Part shown: piece by piece, positions 10,861 through 18,901 of the stretch | Numbering within the stretch: the first letter of the stretch is position 1 | Layout: every line of letters begins with the position of its first letter | Source: Aeriscardovia aeriphila | GTDB lineage: Bacteria; Actinomycetota; Actinomycetes; Actinomycetales; Bifidobacteriaceae | Direction: 5' to 3' | Assembly: GCF_002259595.1 (NCBI RefSeq) | Contig: NZ_MWWU01000002.1 | Location: 310,001 to 374,000, forward strand | DNA: 64,000 nucleotides | Notes under the pieces: generated by a model | Told to the model about the DNA's origin: nothing | The model's database searches: none | Seen by the model: only the letters and a program-made list of their open reading frames with translations | Made by a program: the position numbers and the translations under genes

Positions 10861-11343
10861 ATGGCAGATAATAATTTTGAGCCGGAAGCCGTGCGCAAGG
10901 CTCGTGAATATGCGAGCTCGGGTGACTTCAACCCGTTCTCGGAACAATCTTTCGCCCCCACTTTGGAAGCAAGCCAAAAGGCGGGTGCTGCTCAACCACG
11001 CAAGGTTGAGTTGAAAGCTCACGATGAGGTGGGCGAGCAAACCGCACAGGCTGTCCTCGACGCAATGAAGGACGTCATCGACCCTGAGCTCGGCATCGAT
11101 GTAGTGAATCTAGGCTTGGTTTATGGTGTGGAAATCGATGAGAAGGGTCGTGCCATTTTGACGATGACTCTCACCACTCCCGCCTGTCCGCTAACAGATC
11201 TTATTGAAGATGAAGCAGCCAGCATGCTCGCACCTGTAGTGGAGTACTTCCGTGTTGACTGGGTGTGGACTCCTGCATGGGATGTGTCGATGATCACCGA
11301 AGATGGGCGCACCATGCTCAACGCGATTGGCTACGATTTCTGA
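10861..11343 (+). CDS. sufT: SufT-like MIP18/DUF59 iron-sulfur maturation protein
   Basis: 160 aa from the ATG at 10861; an in-frame GTG at 10831 would add ten residues, and neither has a strong RBS. It contains the DUF59 domain: VLDAMKDVIDPELGIDVVNLGLVYGVEI, then TMTLTTPACPLTDLIEDEA with the conserved reactive Cys, and the VDWVWTPAWDVSMITEDGRTMLNAIGY end. These proteins help deliver Fe-S clusters. The first 55 residues are variable. It is the last gene of the suf block, 130 bases after sufU, with the terminator at 11478-11503. Confidence 0.92.
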   Translation: MADNNFEPEAVRKAREYASSGDFNPFSEQSFAPTLEASQKAGAAQPRKVELKAHDEVGEQTAQAVLDAMKDVIDPELGIDVVNLGLVYGVEIDEKGRAILTMTLTTPACPLTDLIEDEAASMLAPVVEYFRVDWVWTPAWDVSMITEDGRTMLNAIGYDF

Positions 11344-11372
11344 GTTCCTGTGCTCATAGGCGCGATCGCGCG

Positions 11373-11474
11373 ATGAGATACGCGCGAATGAAGCGAAATC
11401 TCATGAGTGCATCTTATCGATCGCGCAAGCTGAAGCGCGCACAACGCAAGAGGCGAAGTTTGAAAGAGGTGTGA
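11373..11474 (+). CDS. Possible 33-residue very basic small protein
   Basis: ATG at 11373, TGA ending at 11474. The encoded peptide is about 40 percent Arg/Lys (ends KRAQRKRRSLKEV) and stops four bases before a strong terminator. The composition recalls small ribosomal or nucleic-acid-binding peptides, but the sequence does not match bS22 or bL36. There is no good RBS. It may be chance. Confidence 0.25.
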   Translation: MRYARMKRNLMSASYRSRKLKRAQRKRRSLKEV

Positions 11475-11477
11475 GAG

Positions 11478-11503
11478 GGGAGTAGCGAGAGCTACTCCCT
11501 TCT
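11478..11503 (+). terminator. Terminator of the suf operon
   Basis: Nine-base perfect stem GGGAGTAGC (11478-11486) / GCTACTCCC (11491-11499) with a GAGA loop, then TTCTT. It lies about 135 bases after the sufT stop. Confidence 0.7.
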
Positions 11504-11879
11504 TGCGTTGTGCACGATCACAACATTGCGGGCGACGACGCAGTTGCGCGGCGCTTCAAAAATTCGCAGCACCTCCAAAGTTGTGTGCAGTGCCTACACA
11601 ATTCACAGCGGCGGACTGCTTGCGCGCAAGCGTGAGAAATGCTAAGCTGATTACTTCTTCTCTGTGGCCGAGAAAGCGCAGTGATAATCTCGGGCGTGTC
11701 GTCAGGTAAAGAGAAGCGTTCTCCTATCTTATTCCTAGTGCTTTGTAACACTTTGTTAACATAACTGTAACCTTAAAGCCATTTAAGTAGCACAATCTAT
11801 CAAAGAACACAGTGCAAAAAGCACAGTGCCAGACCCACAACTATGTGCGAGCCCGGTGGGCAGCACGAAAGGGATAAAA

Positions 11880-13268
11880 ATGGCAGAAATGAAGAATATT
11901 TTCAGCTGGCAGCTGCACGGAGATGGCAAGCATCTCGGCCCAGGCGAGGTTGTTGCTCCATGGGAGCGTTTGAGCTGGGCACGTACAGCCTCCGTTGGCG
12001 CACAGCATGTTATTGCAATGTTCGGCGCCACCTTCTTGGTTCCAATTCTGACGGGCTTCGATCCATCCGTCACCCTGTTCTTCACCGCATTTTCAACGGT
12101 CCTGTTCTTGCTCATCAACAAGAACGTTCTTCCTAGCTACTTGGGCTCTTCCTTCGGCTTCATCGCTCCAGTTACCGCAGTGGTGAGCGCACACAAGGGT
12201 CTGGCAGTCGCATCCTTCGGTATTCTTTCCACTGGTCTGGTCCTGGCTCTGGTCGGCCTGATCGTCCACTTCGCAGGCTCTCGCTGGATTGACATTGTCA
12301 TGCCACCAGTCGTGACCGGCGCCATCGTGGCCATCATCGGCTTCAACCTGGCCCCAGCTGCTTGGAACAACTTCAAGCAGGCTCCAGACACCGCAGTCGT
12401 CACCCTCGTTGCAGTTCTCATCATCCCCGTCCTGCTGCGCGGTATGCTCGGCCGCTTGAACATTTTGCTCGGCGTTCTCGTCGGTTACTTCTACGCAGTC
12501 GCACGCGGCCAGGTCAACTTCAAGGCTGTGGAGCAGGCAGCATGGATCGGCCTGCCAGCATTCCACACTCCAAAGGTTGACTTCTCCGTACTCGCAATGT
12601 TCATCCCGGTCGTCCTCGTCCTCATCGCTGAGAACATCGGCCACGTCAAGTCTGTGGCTCTCATGACTGGCAAGAATTACGACGACCAGATTGGCACCGC
12701 ACTCTTCGCAGACGGCCTCGGCACCATGTTCGCCGGCTTCGGCGGCGGTTCCGGCACCACCACCTACGCTGAGAACATCGGCGTGATGGCTGCAACCAAG
12801 GTCTACTCCACCGCGGCTTACTGGTGCGCAGCAGGCTTCGCCTTCATCCTCTCCCTCTGCCCGAAGTTTGGCGCACTGATCAACACCATTCCAGTCGGCG
12901 TACTCGGCGGCGTCACCACCTTGCTCTACGGCATGATCGGTATGCTCGGCGTTCGAATCTGGGTGGAGAACCACGTTGACTTCTCCAGCAACGTCAACCT
13001 CTCCGTGGCCGCAGTCACCATGGTCATCGGTATCGCCGACTTCTCCTTCGCCATCAACGGCATCGGCTTCAACGGCATCGCCATCGGCTCCGTGCTCTGC
13101 CTGGTGATTTACCACTTCATGGCAGGCCTCGGCCGCTTGACTGGCACCGTCCTTCCTGAAGAAGCAAAGCCTCTGGAGGCCAACTCTCAGGGCGCCGGCG
13201 TCGGTGACGCTGCAGCTTCCGTCGAAACTCAGGAAAAGGTTGCCGCTGCAAAGGCAACCAAGGCCTGA
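11880..13268 (+). CDS. NCS2-family uracil/xanthine permease
   Basis: 462 aa from the ATG at 11880, preceded by GAAAGGG; the frame is open upstream to 11826 but that start has no RBS. There are about 12-14 hydrophobic segments. The NCS2 core is clear: QHVIAMFGATFLVP near the N-terminus, and the substrate region GFGGGSGTTTYAENIGVMAATKVYS, whose Glu is the nucleobase-binding residue. The TTTYAENIGVM form favours uracil (UraA/RutG type) over purines. It is a proton symporter in the cytoplasmic membrane. The C-terminal 45 residues are an Ala/Lys/Glu-rich cytoplasmic tail. The gene has its own terminator. Codon use looks highly biased, suggesting strong expression. Confidence 0.93.
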   Translation: MAEMKNIFSWQLHGDGKHLGPGEVVAPWERLSWARTASVGAQHVIAMFGATFLVPILTGFDPSVTLFFTAFSTVLFLLINKNVLPSYLGSSFGFIAPVTAVVSAHKGLAVASFGILSTGLVLALVGLIVHFAGSRWIDIVMPPVVTGAIVAIIGFNLAPAAWNNFKQAPDTAVVTLVAVLIIPVLLRGMLGRLNILLGVLVGYFYAVARGQVNFKAVEQAAWIGLPAFHTPKVDFSVLAMFIPVVLVLIAENIGHVKSVALMTGKNYDDQIGTALFADGLGTMFAGFGGGSGTTTYAENIGVMAATKVYSTAAYWCAAGFAFILSLCPKFGALINTIPVGVLGGVTTLLYGMIGMLGVRIWVENHVDFSSNVNLSVAAVTMVIGIADFSFAINGIGFNGIAIGSVLCLVIYHFMAGLGRLTGTVLPEEAKPLEANSQGAGVGDAAASVETQEKVAAAKATKA

Positions 13269-13284
13269 TGACAGCATAGTCTGA

Positions 13285-13373
13285 GATTATCAGCGCTAAA
13301 CGCAAGTGGGAGAGCAGATTTCTGCTCTCCCACTTTTTGTATGCGCAGCCTTGAGTTGTGCGGGCTGATAATC
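13285..13373. repeat. Inverted pair of the dispersed octamer around a terminator
   Basis: GATTATCA (13285-13292, in GAGATTATCAGCGC) and TGATAATC (13366-13373, in GGGCTGATAATCTG) face each other about 73 bases apart, with the terminator at 13304-13335 between them. Confidence 0.8.
13304..13338 (+). terminator. Permease terminator
   Basis: Fifteen-base stem: AAGTGGGAGAGCAGA (13304-13318), a TT loop, and TCTGCTCTCCCACTT (13321-13335), running into a T-run. It also lies downstream of the convergent methyltransferase, but lacks a T-run on that strand. Confidence 0.9.
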
Positions 13374-13383
13374 TGAAGAAATT

Positions 13384-14271
13384 CTAACTATTGACCAGCA
13401 AGCCTTGTGCCGCGCGGATCGCGTAGAAAGCCACCGCAGAACTTGCCGCAACATTGAGCGAATCAACATGGTGAGCCATCGGAATTTTCACCGTGTAATC
13501 AGCAGCGCGCAAAGTACGAGGCATGAGGCCCTCGCCTTCTGTACCAAAGATCAGCGCAACCTTACCGATATGCTCAGGAGCGTCTTTGGGCAGAGCACAA
13601 CGGCGGGCGAGCTCAGGAAGGGACAGAGAGTCGTCGCGCAAAGCCATCGCAACAGTAGTAAAACCAAGGTCTTTGAGCTCTTGAATCGATGGGTTTGGCC
13701 ACTGGTGGTAATCATCACCGCCAATGCGAGTCCACGGAACCTGAAAAACAGTGCCCATCGAAACGCGCACCGAACGGCGATAGAGGGGATCAGCGCAAGA
13801 AGGCGTGACCAGAACGGCATCCACGTTGAGAGCCGCGGCCGAGCGGACAATAGCGCCAATATTTTCGTGGTTGACCACATTCTCCAGCACTGCCACCAAG
13901 CTTGCCCCCTTGCACACCTCAGAAACGGAGGGGAGAGACCAGCGCTTCATAGCGGCCAGAGCGCCACGATGCAAGCGAAAACCAGTCAACTGAGTGAGAA
14001 GCTCCTCAGAAGCGACGAAAACGGGAACATCAGGGCCCCACGTGCGATCGACGAAATCAAACTCCTCCTGCATCTGGGCCAACCAGCGCTCTTCCAACAA
14101 GAAGCTCAACGGCTCAACATGGGCGGCGAGAGCGCGGTCAATCACCTTGGGCTGTTCGGCGATGAACAGGCCTTTGGCGGGCTCCAGGCGATTTCTTAAT
14201 TGCAGTTCAGTAAGATTAGTGTATGCCTGAACTTGAGGGTTATTCAGATCGGTAATAGGGATGATTTTCAC
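13384..14271 (-). CDS. SpoU/TrmH-family RNA 2'-O-methyltransferase
   Basis: 295 aa, SPOUT superfamily. The three SpoU motifs are visible: NHENIGAIVRSAAAL (motif 1, SAM/RNA-binding Asn and Arg), VALIFGTEGEGL (motif 2) and IPMAHHVDSLNVAASSAVAFYA (motif 3, forming the knot). The N-terminal 110 residues form a substrate-binding domain like that of 23S rRNA methyltransferases (LRNRLEPAKGLFIAEQPKVIDRAL). It probably methylates ribose in rRNA or tRNA; the exact site cannot be read from sequence. It is divergent from the next gene, with only 45 bases between the starts. Confidence 0.9.
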   Translation of the reverse strand: MKIIPITDLNNPQVQAYTNLTELQLRNRLEPAKGLFIAEQPKVIDRALAAHVEPLSFLLEERWLAQMQEEFDFVDRTWGPDVPVFVASEELLTQLTGFRLHRGALAAMKRWSLPSVSEVCKGASLVAVLENVVNHENIGAIVRSAAALNVDAVLVTPSCADPLYRRSVRVSMGTVFQVPWTRIGGDDYHQWPNPSIQELKDLGFTTVAMALRDDSLSLPELARRCALPKDAPEHIGKVALIFGTEGEGLMPRTLRAADYTVKIPMAHHVDSLNVAASSAVAFYAIRAAQGLLVNS

Positions 14272-14316
14272 CCTTGCAGTCTAGCAAGCAGTCAAGAGCC
14301 AGAGGGGGAGGCGGGT

Positions 14317-15831
14317 ATGGGCTTGCGAACGCCGAAGCAAGGCTCGAAGCGATACCGATACCTCCATGCTGCGCGCCTTCGTAAGCCGCGCGAACTCGTC
14401 AAATACCAGCATTGCCCAGCAACCGGGAAAGTCTGCTATGCGACTCAAGATGAAGCAATTCTCGTTCTGGGCAAGACGCAGTGGTCGAAGGATAGGGAGA
14501 AGCGCCACGAGAAGCGAGTCTATCAATGCCCCAACTGTCATCAGTGGCATCTCACTTCCGTTTCCCAGCTGAGCTACAAGCGGTATCTGCATCCGCGGGA
14601 GAAGGCGAAAGTTCTGCTGAGCCGGTGGAAGAACCTTGAGCGCTTCGGTGGCCACCGTCCGAAAGCTCTCGACGTGTACGTCGAAAGAATAGATGGGTAT
14701 TGGACGTACTCGATTGCTGAACTCGATGTGCGAGGCAAGGCTGAGACTGCTGCGAAGGCACGAGAATATACGCGTAAAGTGTTCCCTCATGACCTTCTTG
14801 AGGTTGGCCTCGAGTTTCATTACCTGCATGAAAAGTACTCTGACATCGAGTACGTTTATCAGCGCATGTGCGAGCAGAGATATGGAGTGATTTCTCAGCG
14901 TGCTTGGCGTGAGTGGATGAACAAGTTTGGCCTTGAGCCGGAGGAGGTTTTTGTGGTGCCGGAAGCCGCGGTGAAAGCTGGAGCTGCGGTGAAAGCGGAA
15001 CCGGAAGCTGCGCCGGAAACAGAAGCTGCGCCGGAAACAGTCGAAAAGGTACTGCCGGATGAGGTGGAAGCAGCACAGGAAGTCGCGCCGGAAGCAACAC
15101 AGGAAGCCGAGGAAAGAGAACCATCTGCCCCGCGCACTGCCCCGCGCTCTTCCTTCAAATTTCTGACGAAGAAAGTGGACTACCGCAAGCTCAGCCTTGC
15201 TCAAACCCAGTTCATGTACTTAGAGCCGCTGCTGGCTCAGATTCGCTCGGTGTTTTTCCGCCGTGGTTTCCGCTTCCGCAAGTATGACCCGCGCTACAAA
15301 TTCCTGCCTTCGATAGTCTTTCCCAAGTATCGCACTATGATTGTGGTGAAGCCTTGCTTGTGGCATGAGGATGAGAAGTGCGAGCGCCTTCCGCAGCTTT
15401 TCCCGCGTGCCCTCGAGCGATTCCGCGATGCTCATCTCGATGAGTGGATGGATATGATTGATGCGTATGAAGAGTTGCGCGCTCAGGGCTGGGATGTGCT
15501 CGAATGCTTCGAGTGTGAGCTCGACGGTCGCGTCGATGAGTTTGTGGATCAGACTGCTGCTCGCATGGTGCTGGTGAAGATGAAGCATGCTGGTGAGAAG
15601 CAGCTTTCTGACCAGTTCCTCGAGCGCTGGCAGGCGTATGCGAAGGAGCACGATTCTGCTGATCTTGTCCCCACTCTTGCTCGCCAATACAAAGAGATTT
15701 TCACTGAGTCTTTCTTCGCCGACGGCCCTGTGCACCTTCCTCGTCGTGAGCTTGCTCAGTGGCTCTACTGGTGTGTCACCTCCCAGCGACCGCGAGGGGA
15801 GTACCCGCTTCTTTCTCGTTGGAGAAGCTAG
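14317..15831 (+). CDS. Zinc-ribbon protein with an inactivated Vsr-endonuclease-like domain
   Basis: 504 aa; the ATG at 14317 has a strong GGGGGAGG RBS. Residues 30-81 form a zinc ribbon (C33, C40, C71, C74, H78) ending in HQWHLTS, the style of small phage or plasmid zinc proteins. Residues about 220-285 are an Ala/Glu/Pro repeat linker. Residues about 290-410 follow the very-short-patch (Vsr) endonuclease: RGFRFRKYD, then LPSIVFPKYRTMIVV, CLWHEDEKC, and QGWDVLECFECELDGR (compare GW.VL..WEC.L). The catalytic Asp of the P-D-x-V motif is Ser332, and the His of HGCFWH is Lys345; the cysteines C347 and C355 that match the Vsr zinc site and H350 remain. So the fold is kept but nuclease activity is unlikely. 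About 90 unassigned residues follow. Confidence 0.7.
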   Translation: MGLRTPKQGSKRYRYLHAARLRKPRELVKYQHCPATGKVCYATQDEAILVLGKTQWSKDREKRHEKRVYQCPNCHQWHLTSVSQLSYKRYLHPREKAKVLLSRWKNLERFGGHRPKALDVYVERIDGYWTYSIAELDVRGKAETAAKAREYTRKVFPHDLLEVGLEFHYLHEKYSDIEYVYQRMCEQRYGVISQRAWREWMNKFGLEPEEVFVVPEAAVKAGAAVKAEPEAAPETEAAPETVEKVLPDEVEAAQEVAPEATQEAEEREPSAPRTAPRSSFKFLTKKVDYRKLSLAQTQFMYLEPLLAQIRSVFFRRGFRFRKYDPRYKFLPSIVFPKYRTMIVVKPCLWHEDEKCERLPQLFPRALERFRDAHLDEWMDMIDAYEELRAQGWDVLECFECELDGRVDEFVDQTAARMVLVKMKHAGEKQLSDQFLERWQAYAKEHDSADLVPTLARQYKEIFTESFFADGPVHLPRRELAQWLYWCVTSQRPRGEYPLLSRWRS

Positions 15832-16173
15832 GGGAGTTTGCCAAGATTATCACTGCTGAGGAGACACACAGCTTTCGCGAATGGCGCTGAAAGAGAAGAG
15901 CGCTCGTAGCTCAAGGCTGCAAGTCATGTAATGAGGAAACCGATGAAAACGAATGAGAACAACTGAAGCGTACAGCTGAAAGTTGAGGGGGACTTGTTCT
16001 GAGGCTACTTGGCTGCTACCGGTGTTGAGGTGTTGCAGTAGCAAGGAAGGTCATGCAGGTTCCCCTTTCTCATGCTCTTATGCTCGAGAGAGGCAGAGGG
16101 GGTATGGAGTTGGTGGTGAGGGAAGGGTAACCTGAGATTAGCACCCCAAAGTCCGTACTATAGAGCACTGGAA
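15832..16173. other. Non-coding gap before the tRNA
   Basis: About 340 bases. It holds one dispersed-octamer copy (15845-15852, in CCAAGATTATCACTGCTG) 13 bases after the previous stop, and a relaxed copy (GAGATTAGCAC, 16134-16144). I see no convincing ORF or strong hairpin in the rest. Confidence 0.5.
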
Positions 16174-16206
16174 AAACAAAAACCGGTTCTGGAATCAGAA
16201 CCGGTT
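16174..16206 (-). terminator. Terminator of tRNA-Leu
   Basis: On the minus strand AACCGGTTCTG and CAGAACCGGTT (16206-16181) form an 11-bp stem with a 4-base loop, followed by TTTTTGTTTTT. It starts six bases after the tRNA 3' end. Confidence 0.9.
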
Positions 16207-16211
16207 ATGAG

Positions 16212-16299
16212 TGTCCGGAGCGGGAGTTGAACCCGCACGGCCGTATAAAGTGGCCACTAGCACCTCAAGCTAGCGCGTCTACCATTCCGCCACCCGGAC
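16212..16299 (-). tRNA. tRNA-Leu (anticodon GAG)
   Basis: 88 nt on the minus strand. The acceptor stem is GTCCGGG/TCCGGAC with a G-T closing pair and discriminator A. The D-arm region is TGGCGGAATGGTAGACGCG. The anticodon stem is CTAGC/GCTAG with loop TTGAGGT, so the anticodon is GAG, reading CUC/CUU. There is a long class II variable arm (TGGCCACTTTATACGGCCG) and a T-arm with GGTTCAACTCC. CCA is not encoded. The terminator follows immediately. Confidence 0.96.
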
Positions 16300-16491
16300 A
16301 GTGCCCGTAAGCAACAAAATAAAACTCTAACACAGATGAGCAAGTGTGCAAGGGGTTCGCGAAAAAATGAGTAGTTTCGGCGTGTCGATATGAAGAGAAA
16401 CCGCGTCATTTCAACAAAACACAGATTTTCAGCTCGGTTAGTACCTGGTGGCAAGATGGAGTAAAGAAGAACTCCACAGAAAAGAGCTGAT

Positions 16492-16833
16492 ATGAGCACG
16501 AACGATCCTGATTGCCTCTTCTGCAAGATTATCGCTGGTGATATTCCGAGCAGCAAGGTCTACGAAGACGAGCAGGTGTATGCCTTCAAGGATATTAATC
16601 CGAAGGCTAAGGTCCACGTTCTCGTGGTTCCTAAGGTGCATTATGCCAACGTTGCCGAGCTTGCCGAGAAGGACCCTGCACTGTTGGCACATGTTGTTCA
16701 AATCGCTCAGAAAATCGCTGACGAGCAGGCTGATGGCACCTTCCGCCTGATTTTCAACACGGGACGCAATGCAGGCCAGTCTGTATTCCACGTTCACGCT
16801 CATGTTTTGACCGGAGAGGTGTTGCCTGAGTGA
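16492..16833 (+). CDS. HIT-family nucleotide-binding hydrolase (HinT-like)
   Basis: 113 aa. The N-terminus CLFCKIIAGDIPSSKVYEDE is typical of bacterial HinT/YcfF. The active-site histidine triad is H100-V-H-A-H104 near the C-terminus, with NTGRNAGQSVFHVH in front. These enzymes hydrolyse AMP-linked phosphoramidates. The gene heads a tight operon: its stop (TGA, 16831-16833) overlaps the GTG start of phoH. It contains GATTATCG, a one-base relaxed version of the dispersed octamer, in the conserved KIIAG codons. Confidence 0.93.
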   Translation: MSTNDPDCLFCKIIAGDIPSSKVYEDEQVYAFKDINPKAKVHVLVVPKVHYANVAELAEKDPALLAHVVQIAQKIADEQADGTFRLIFNTGRNAGQSVFHVHAHVLTGEVLPE

Positions 16834-18119
16834 GTGCCCGTTACGGCCATACGGTTCGCGTTTTCACCATTCCTGAAAACGTGGATGCGACAGAAGTGCT
16901 CGGCCCTGTCGACGCGGTTTTGCATGAGGTGGAGAAATCATTCCCACGCCTCACTTTTGTGGTGCGAGGCCATAACATCTCCATCATTTCGCAAGACGTT
17001 TTGACAGAGCCAGAGGCGATTGCTGCAGAAAACCTGTTTGAACAGTTAAGCCAAGCAGCACAAGCGAAAGCAGCTTTAGATGCTGATTCTGTTCGCCGCC
17101 TGCTCTCAGCACGTCGTCGTCACTTCGATGCTCATGGCCGCGATGTGGAATACCTCAGTGAAATCACACACAAGCATGCCGCTGGTGAAAATGCTGCAAT
17201 CAAGGGTTCTGCAAGTAAGCATACTGGAACTCACCATACGGCAGATACTCGTGCTCCTCACAAGAGCGAGTATGACACTGCTCGCAAACGCTTGAGCAGA
17301 GCACAATTCTCACAGTTGACTGCGCACGAAACTCACACTGCTCGCACCCGTCAGTCGAGCCAAGTGGAAGGTGAACTGCCGGATGTGAGCATCCCTGCAG
17401 TCATCGCCTACGCCGGTGGAGTACCAGTGCGAGCGAAAACAGCAGGGCAGAGGCACTACGTTGCTCAAATTGCCAAGAACACCATCACATTTGGTATTGG
17501 CCCTGCAGGAACAGGTAAAACCTACCTCGCAGTAGCCATGGCAGTCCAAGCATTCCAAGAACACCGAGTCCGTCGCATCATCTTGACACGCCCTGCCGTC
17601 GAGGCCGGTGAAAATCTGGGTTACTTGCCAGGAACCCTCGCCGAAAAGATCGACCCTTACCTCAGGCCCCTCTACGACGCATTGTCCGACATGCTCGGAA
17701 GCATTCAGCTCAAGCAAGCCATGGACTCTGGAGCCATCGAAGTAGCGCCACTGGCTTACATGCGAGGAAGAACTCTCAATGACGCTTTCGTCATCCTCGA
17801 CGAAGCGCAGAACACCACCGAGGAACAGATGAAAATGTTCCTTACTCGCTTAGGTTACAACTCGCGCATGGTCGTCACCGGCGACATCACCCAGGTTGAC
17901 CTCGCCATTAGACGGTCCGGATTGCGATCCATTGAACACATTTTGCGAGGAATACCAGCAATCAGCTTCGTACATTTCACCGATAGCGACGTCGTGCGCC
18001 ATTCCCTCGTCGCCGCAATCGTCAACGCCTACAACAAGCACGATGAGGAACGCGAAGCACGCGCTGCACGTGCACATACTGACCCACAGCGCAACAGCCG
18101 CAACGAAAAGGAGAACTGA
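16830..18119 (+). CDS. phoH: PhoH-family ATPase
   Basis: 429 aa, GTG start with GGAGAGG upstream. An N-terminal KH-like domain (about 1-95) is followed by a P-loop ATPase domain with Walker A GPAGTGKT at 224-231, [15 protein letters not shown], Walker [12 protein letters not shown] and TGDITQVDL. PhoH/YbeZ proteins work with YbeY in RNA metabolism, and ybeY is the next gene. Between the two domains about 95 residues (about 110-205) are His/Thr/Ser/Arg-rich and unlike the family, one of several low-complexity inserts in this window. The C-terminus is charged. Confidence 0.94.
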   Translation: MSARYGHTVRVFTIPENVDATEVLGPVDAVLHEVEKSFPRLTFVVRGHNISIISQDVLTEPEAIAAENLFEQLSQAAQAKAALDADSVRRLLSARRRHFDAHGRDVEYLSEITHKHAAGENAAIKGSASKHTGTHHTADTRAPHKSEYDTARKRLSRAQFSQLTAHETHTARTRQSSQVEGELPDVSIPAVIAYAGGVPVRAKTAGQRHYVAQIAKNTITFGIGPAGTGKTYLAVAMAVQAFQEHRVRRIILTRPAVEAGENLGYLPGTLAEKIDPYLRPLYDALSDMLGSIQLKQAMDSGAIEVAPLAYMRGRTLNDAFVILDEAQNTTEEQMKMFLTRLGYNSRMVVTGDITQVDLAIRRSGLRSIEHILRGIPAISFVHFTDSDVVRHSLVAAIVNAYNKHDEEREARAARAHTDPQRNSRNEKEN

Positions 18120-18901
18120 TGAGCGTTGAAGTAGCAAACGAAACAGAGTGGAGCATCGACCCTAAACAGTTCTCCGACCTCGGAGCTTTCGTCCTCGACC
18201 AAATGAGAGTGAGCCCCGGCGCGGACCTCACCATTACCTTCGTTGATCCACAAACCATCGCCGACCTGCACGAGCGATGGATGGGCTTAATCGGGCCAAC
18301 CGACGTGATGAGCTTCCCCATGGACGAACTGCGCCCCGGAAAAGACGGCGCACTCACACCAGCTGGCATCCTCGGTGACATCGTGCTCTGCCCTGATGTG
18401 GCAATCCAACAAGCGCACGCATCCGGGCATTCCGGCATCGAAGAAATGCTGCTGCTCACCGCACACGGAATCCTGCACTTGCTCGGCTTCGACCACATGG
18501 AGCCCGAGCAGGAGCGAGCCATGTTCGACCTGCAGCGCCAACTCATGCTCCTCTTCATCGCCGCACGCGGAACAGCGGTCCACGAAATCGTGCTGCCCGA
18601 AGGTGCGGAGGACATGCTGGCCAGCTACTATCGCGACCATCCAGAACTGCCTCGCGCAGGTTCAGAAAAGTTCATCCACTCAGGCGCTTCCGATGGACCA
18701 ACACAAGGCTTGTCCGGCCAGCCGGAAGAGGATGACGCTGAAGTCCAGAGCGACGAGCAAATCAACTTCGAGCAGCTGAAAGCCAACGACGAACGTTTTG
18801 GCTTGCCACAAAACGACTGGGTCGGCAGGCCAGAAAGCGAGCCGGAACACAATAACGGCTCCGATGACGCGTCAAACACGTCACCATATAGTGAGAAGTG
18901 A
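18119..18901 (+). CDS. ybeY: Endoribonuclease YbeY with a long acidic C-terminal extension
   Basis: 260 aa; the ATG overlaps the phoH stop by one base and has AAAGGAG upstream. The zinc site is H116, H120 and H126 in [11 protein letters not shown]; the [12 protein letters not shown] and [10 protein letters not shown] blocks are standard. YbeY acts in 16S rRNA 3'-end maturation and ribosome quality control. The usual protein has about 155-180 residues. Here about 85 extra residues (from about 175) are acidic and Asn/Ser/Gln-rich without recognisable motifs. Confidence 0.93.
   Translation: MSVEVANETEWSIDPKQFSDLGAFVLDQMRVSPGADLTITFVDPQTIADLHERWMGLIGPTDVMSFPMDELRPGKDGALTPAGILGDIVLCPDVAIQQAHASGHSGIEEMLLLTAHGILHLLGFDHMEPEQERAMFDLQRQLMLLFIAARGTAVHEIVLPEGAEDMLASYYRDHPELPRAGSEKFIHSGASDGPTQGLSGQPEEDDAEVQSDEQINFEQLKANDERFGLPQNDWVGRPESEPEHNNGSDDASNTSPYSEK

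Larger units (their letters stand above)
11344..11879. other. Non-coding gap between sufT and the permease
   Basis: 536 bases. Contents in order: the palindrome CGCGATCGCG (11361-11370); a possible 33-codon basic ORF (11373-11474); the sufT-side terminator; a dispersed-octamer copy (11682-11689, in CGCAGTGATAATCTCGG); and an A/T-rich promoter-like stretch (about 11735-11790) in which TTTGTAACAC and TTTGTTAACA follow each other. A further CTGTAAC lies just downstream. The last part is the best place for the permease promoter and an operator, but I cannot name the factor. Confidence 0.5.
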
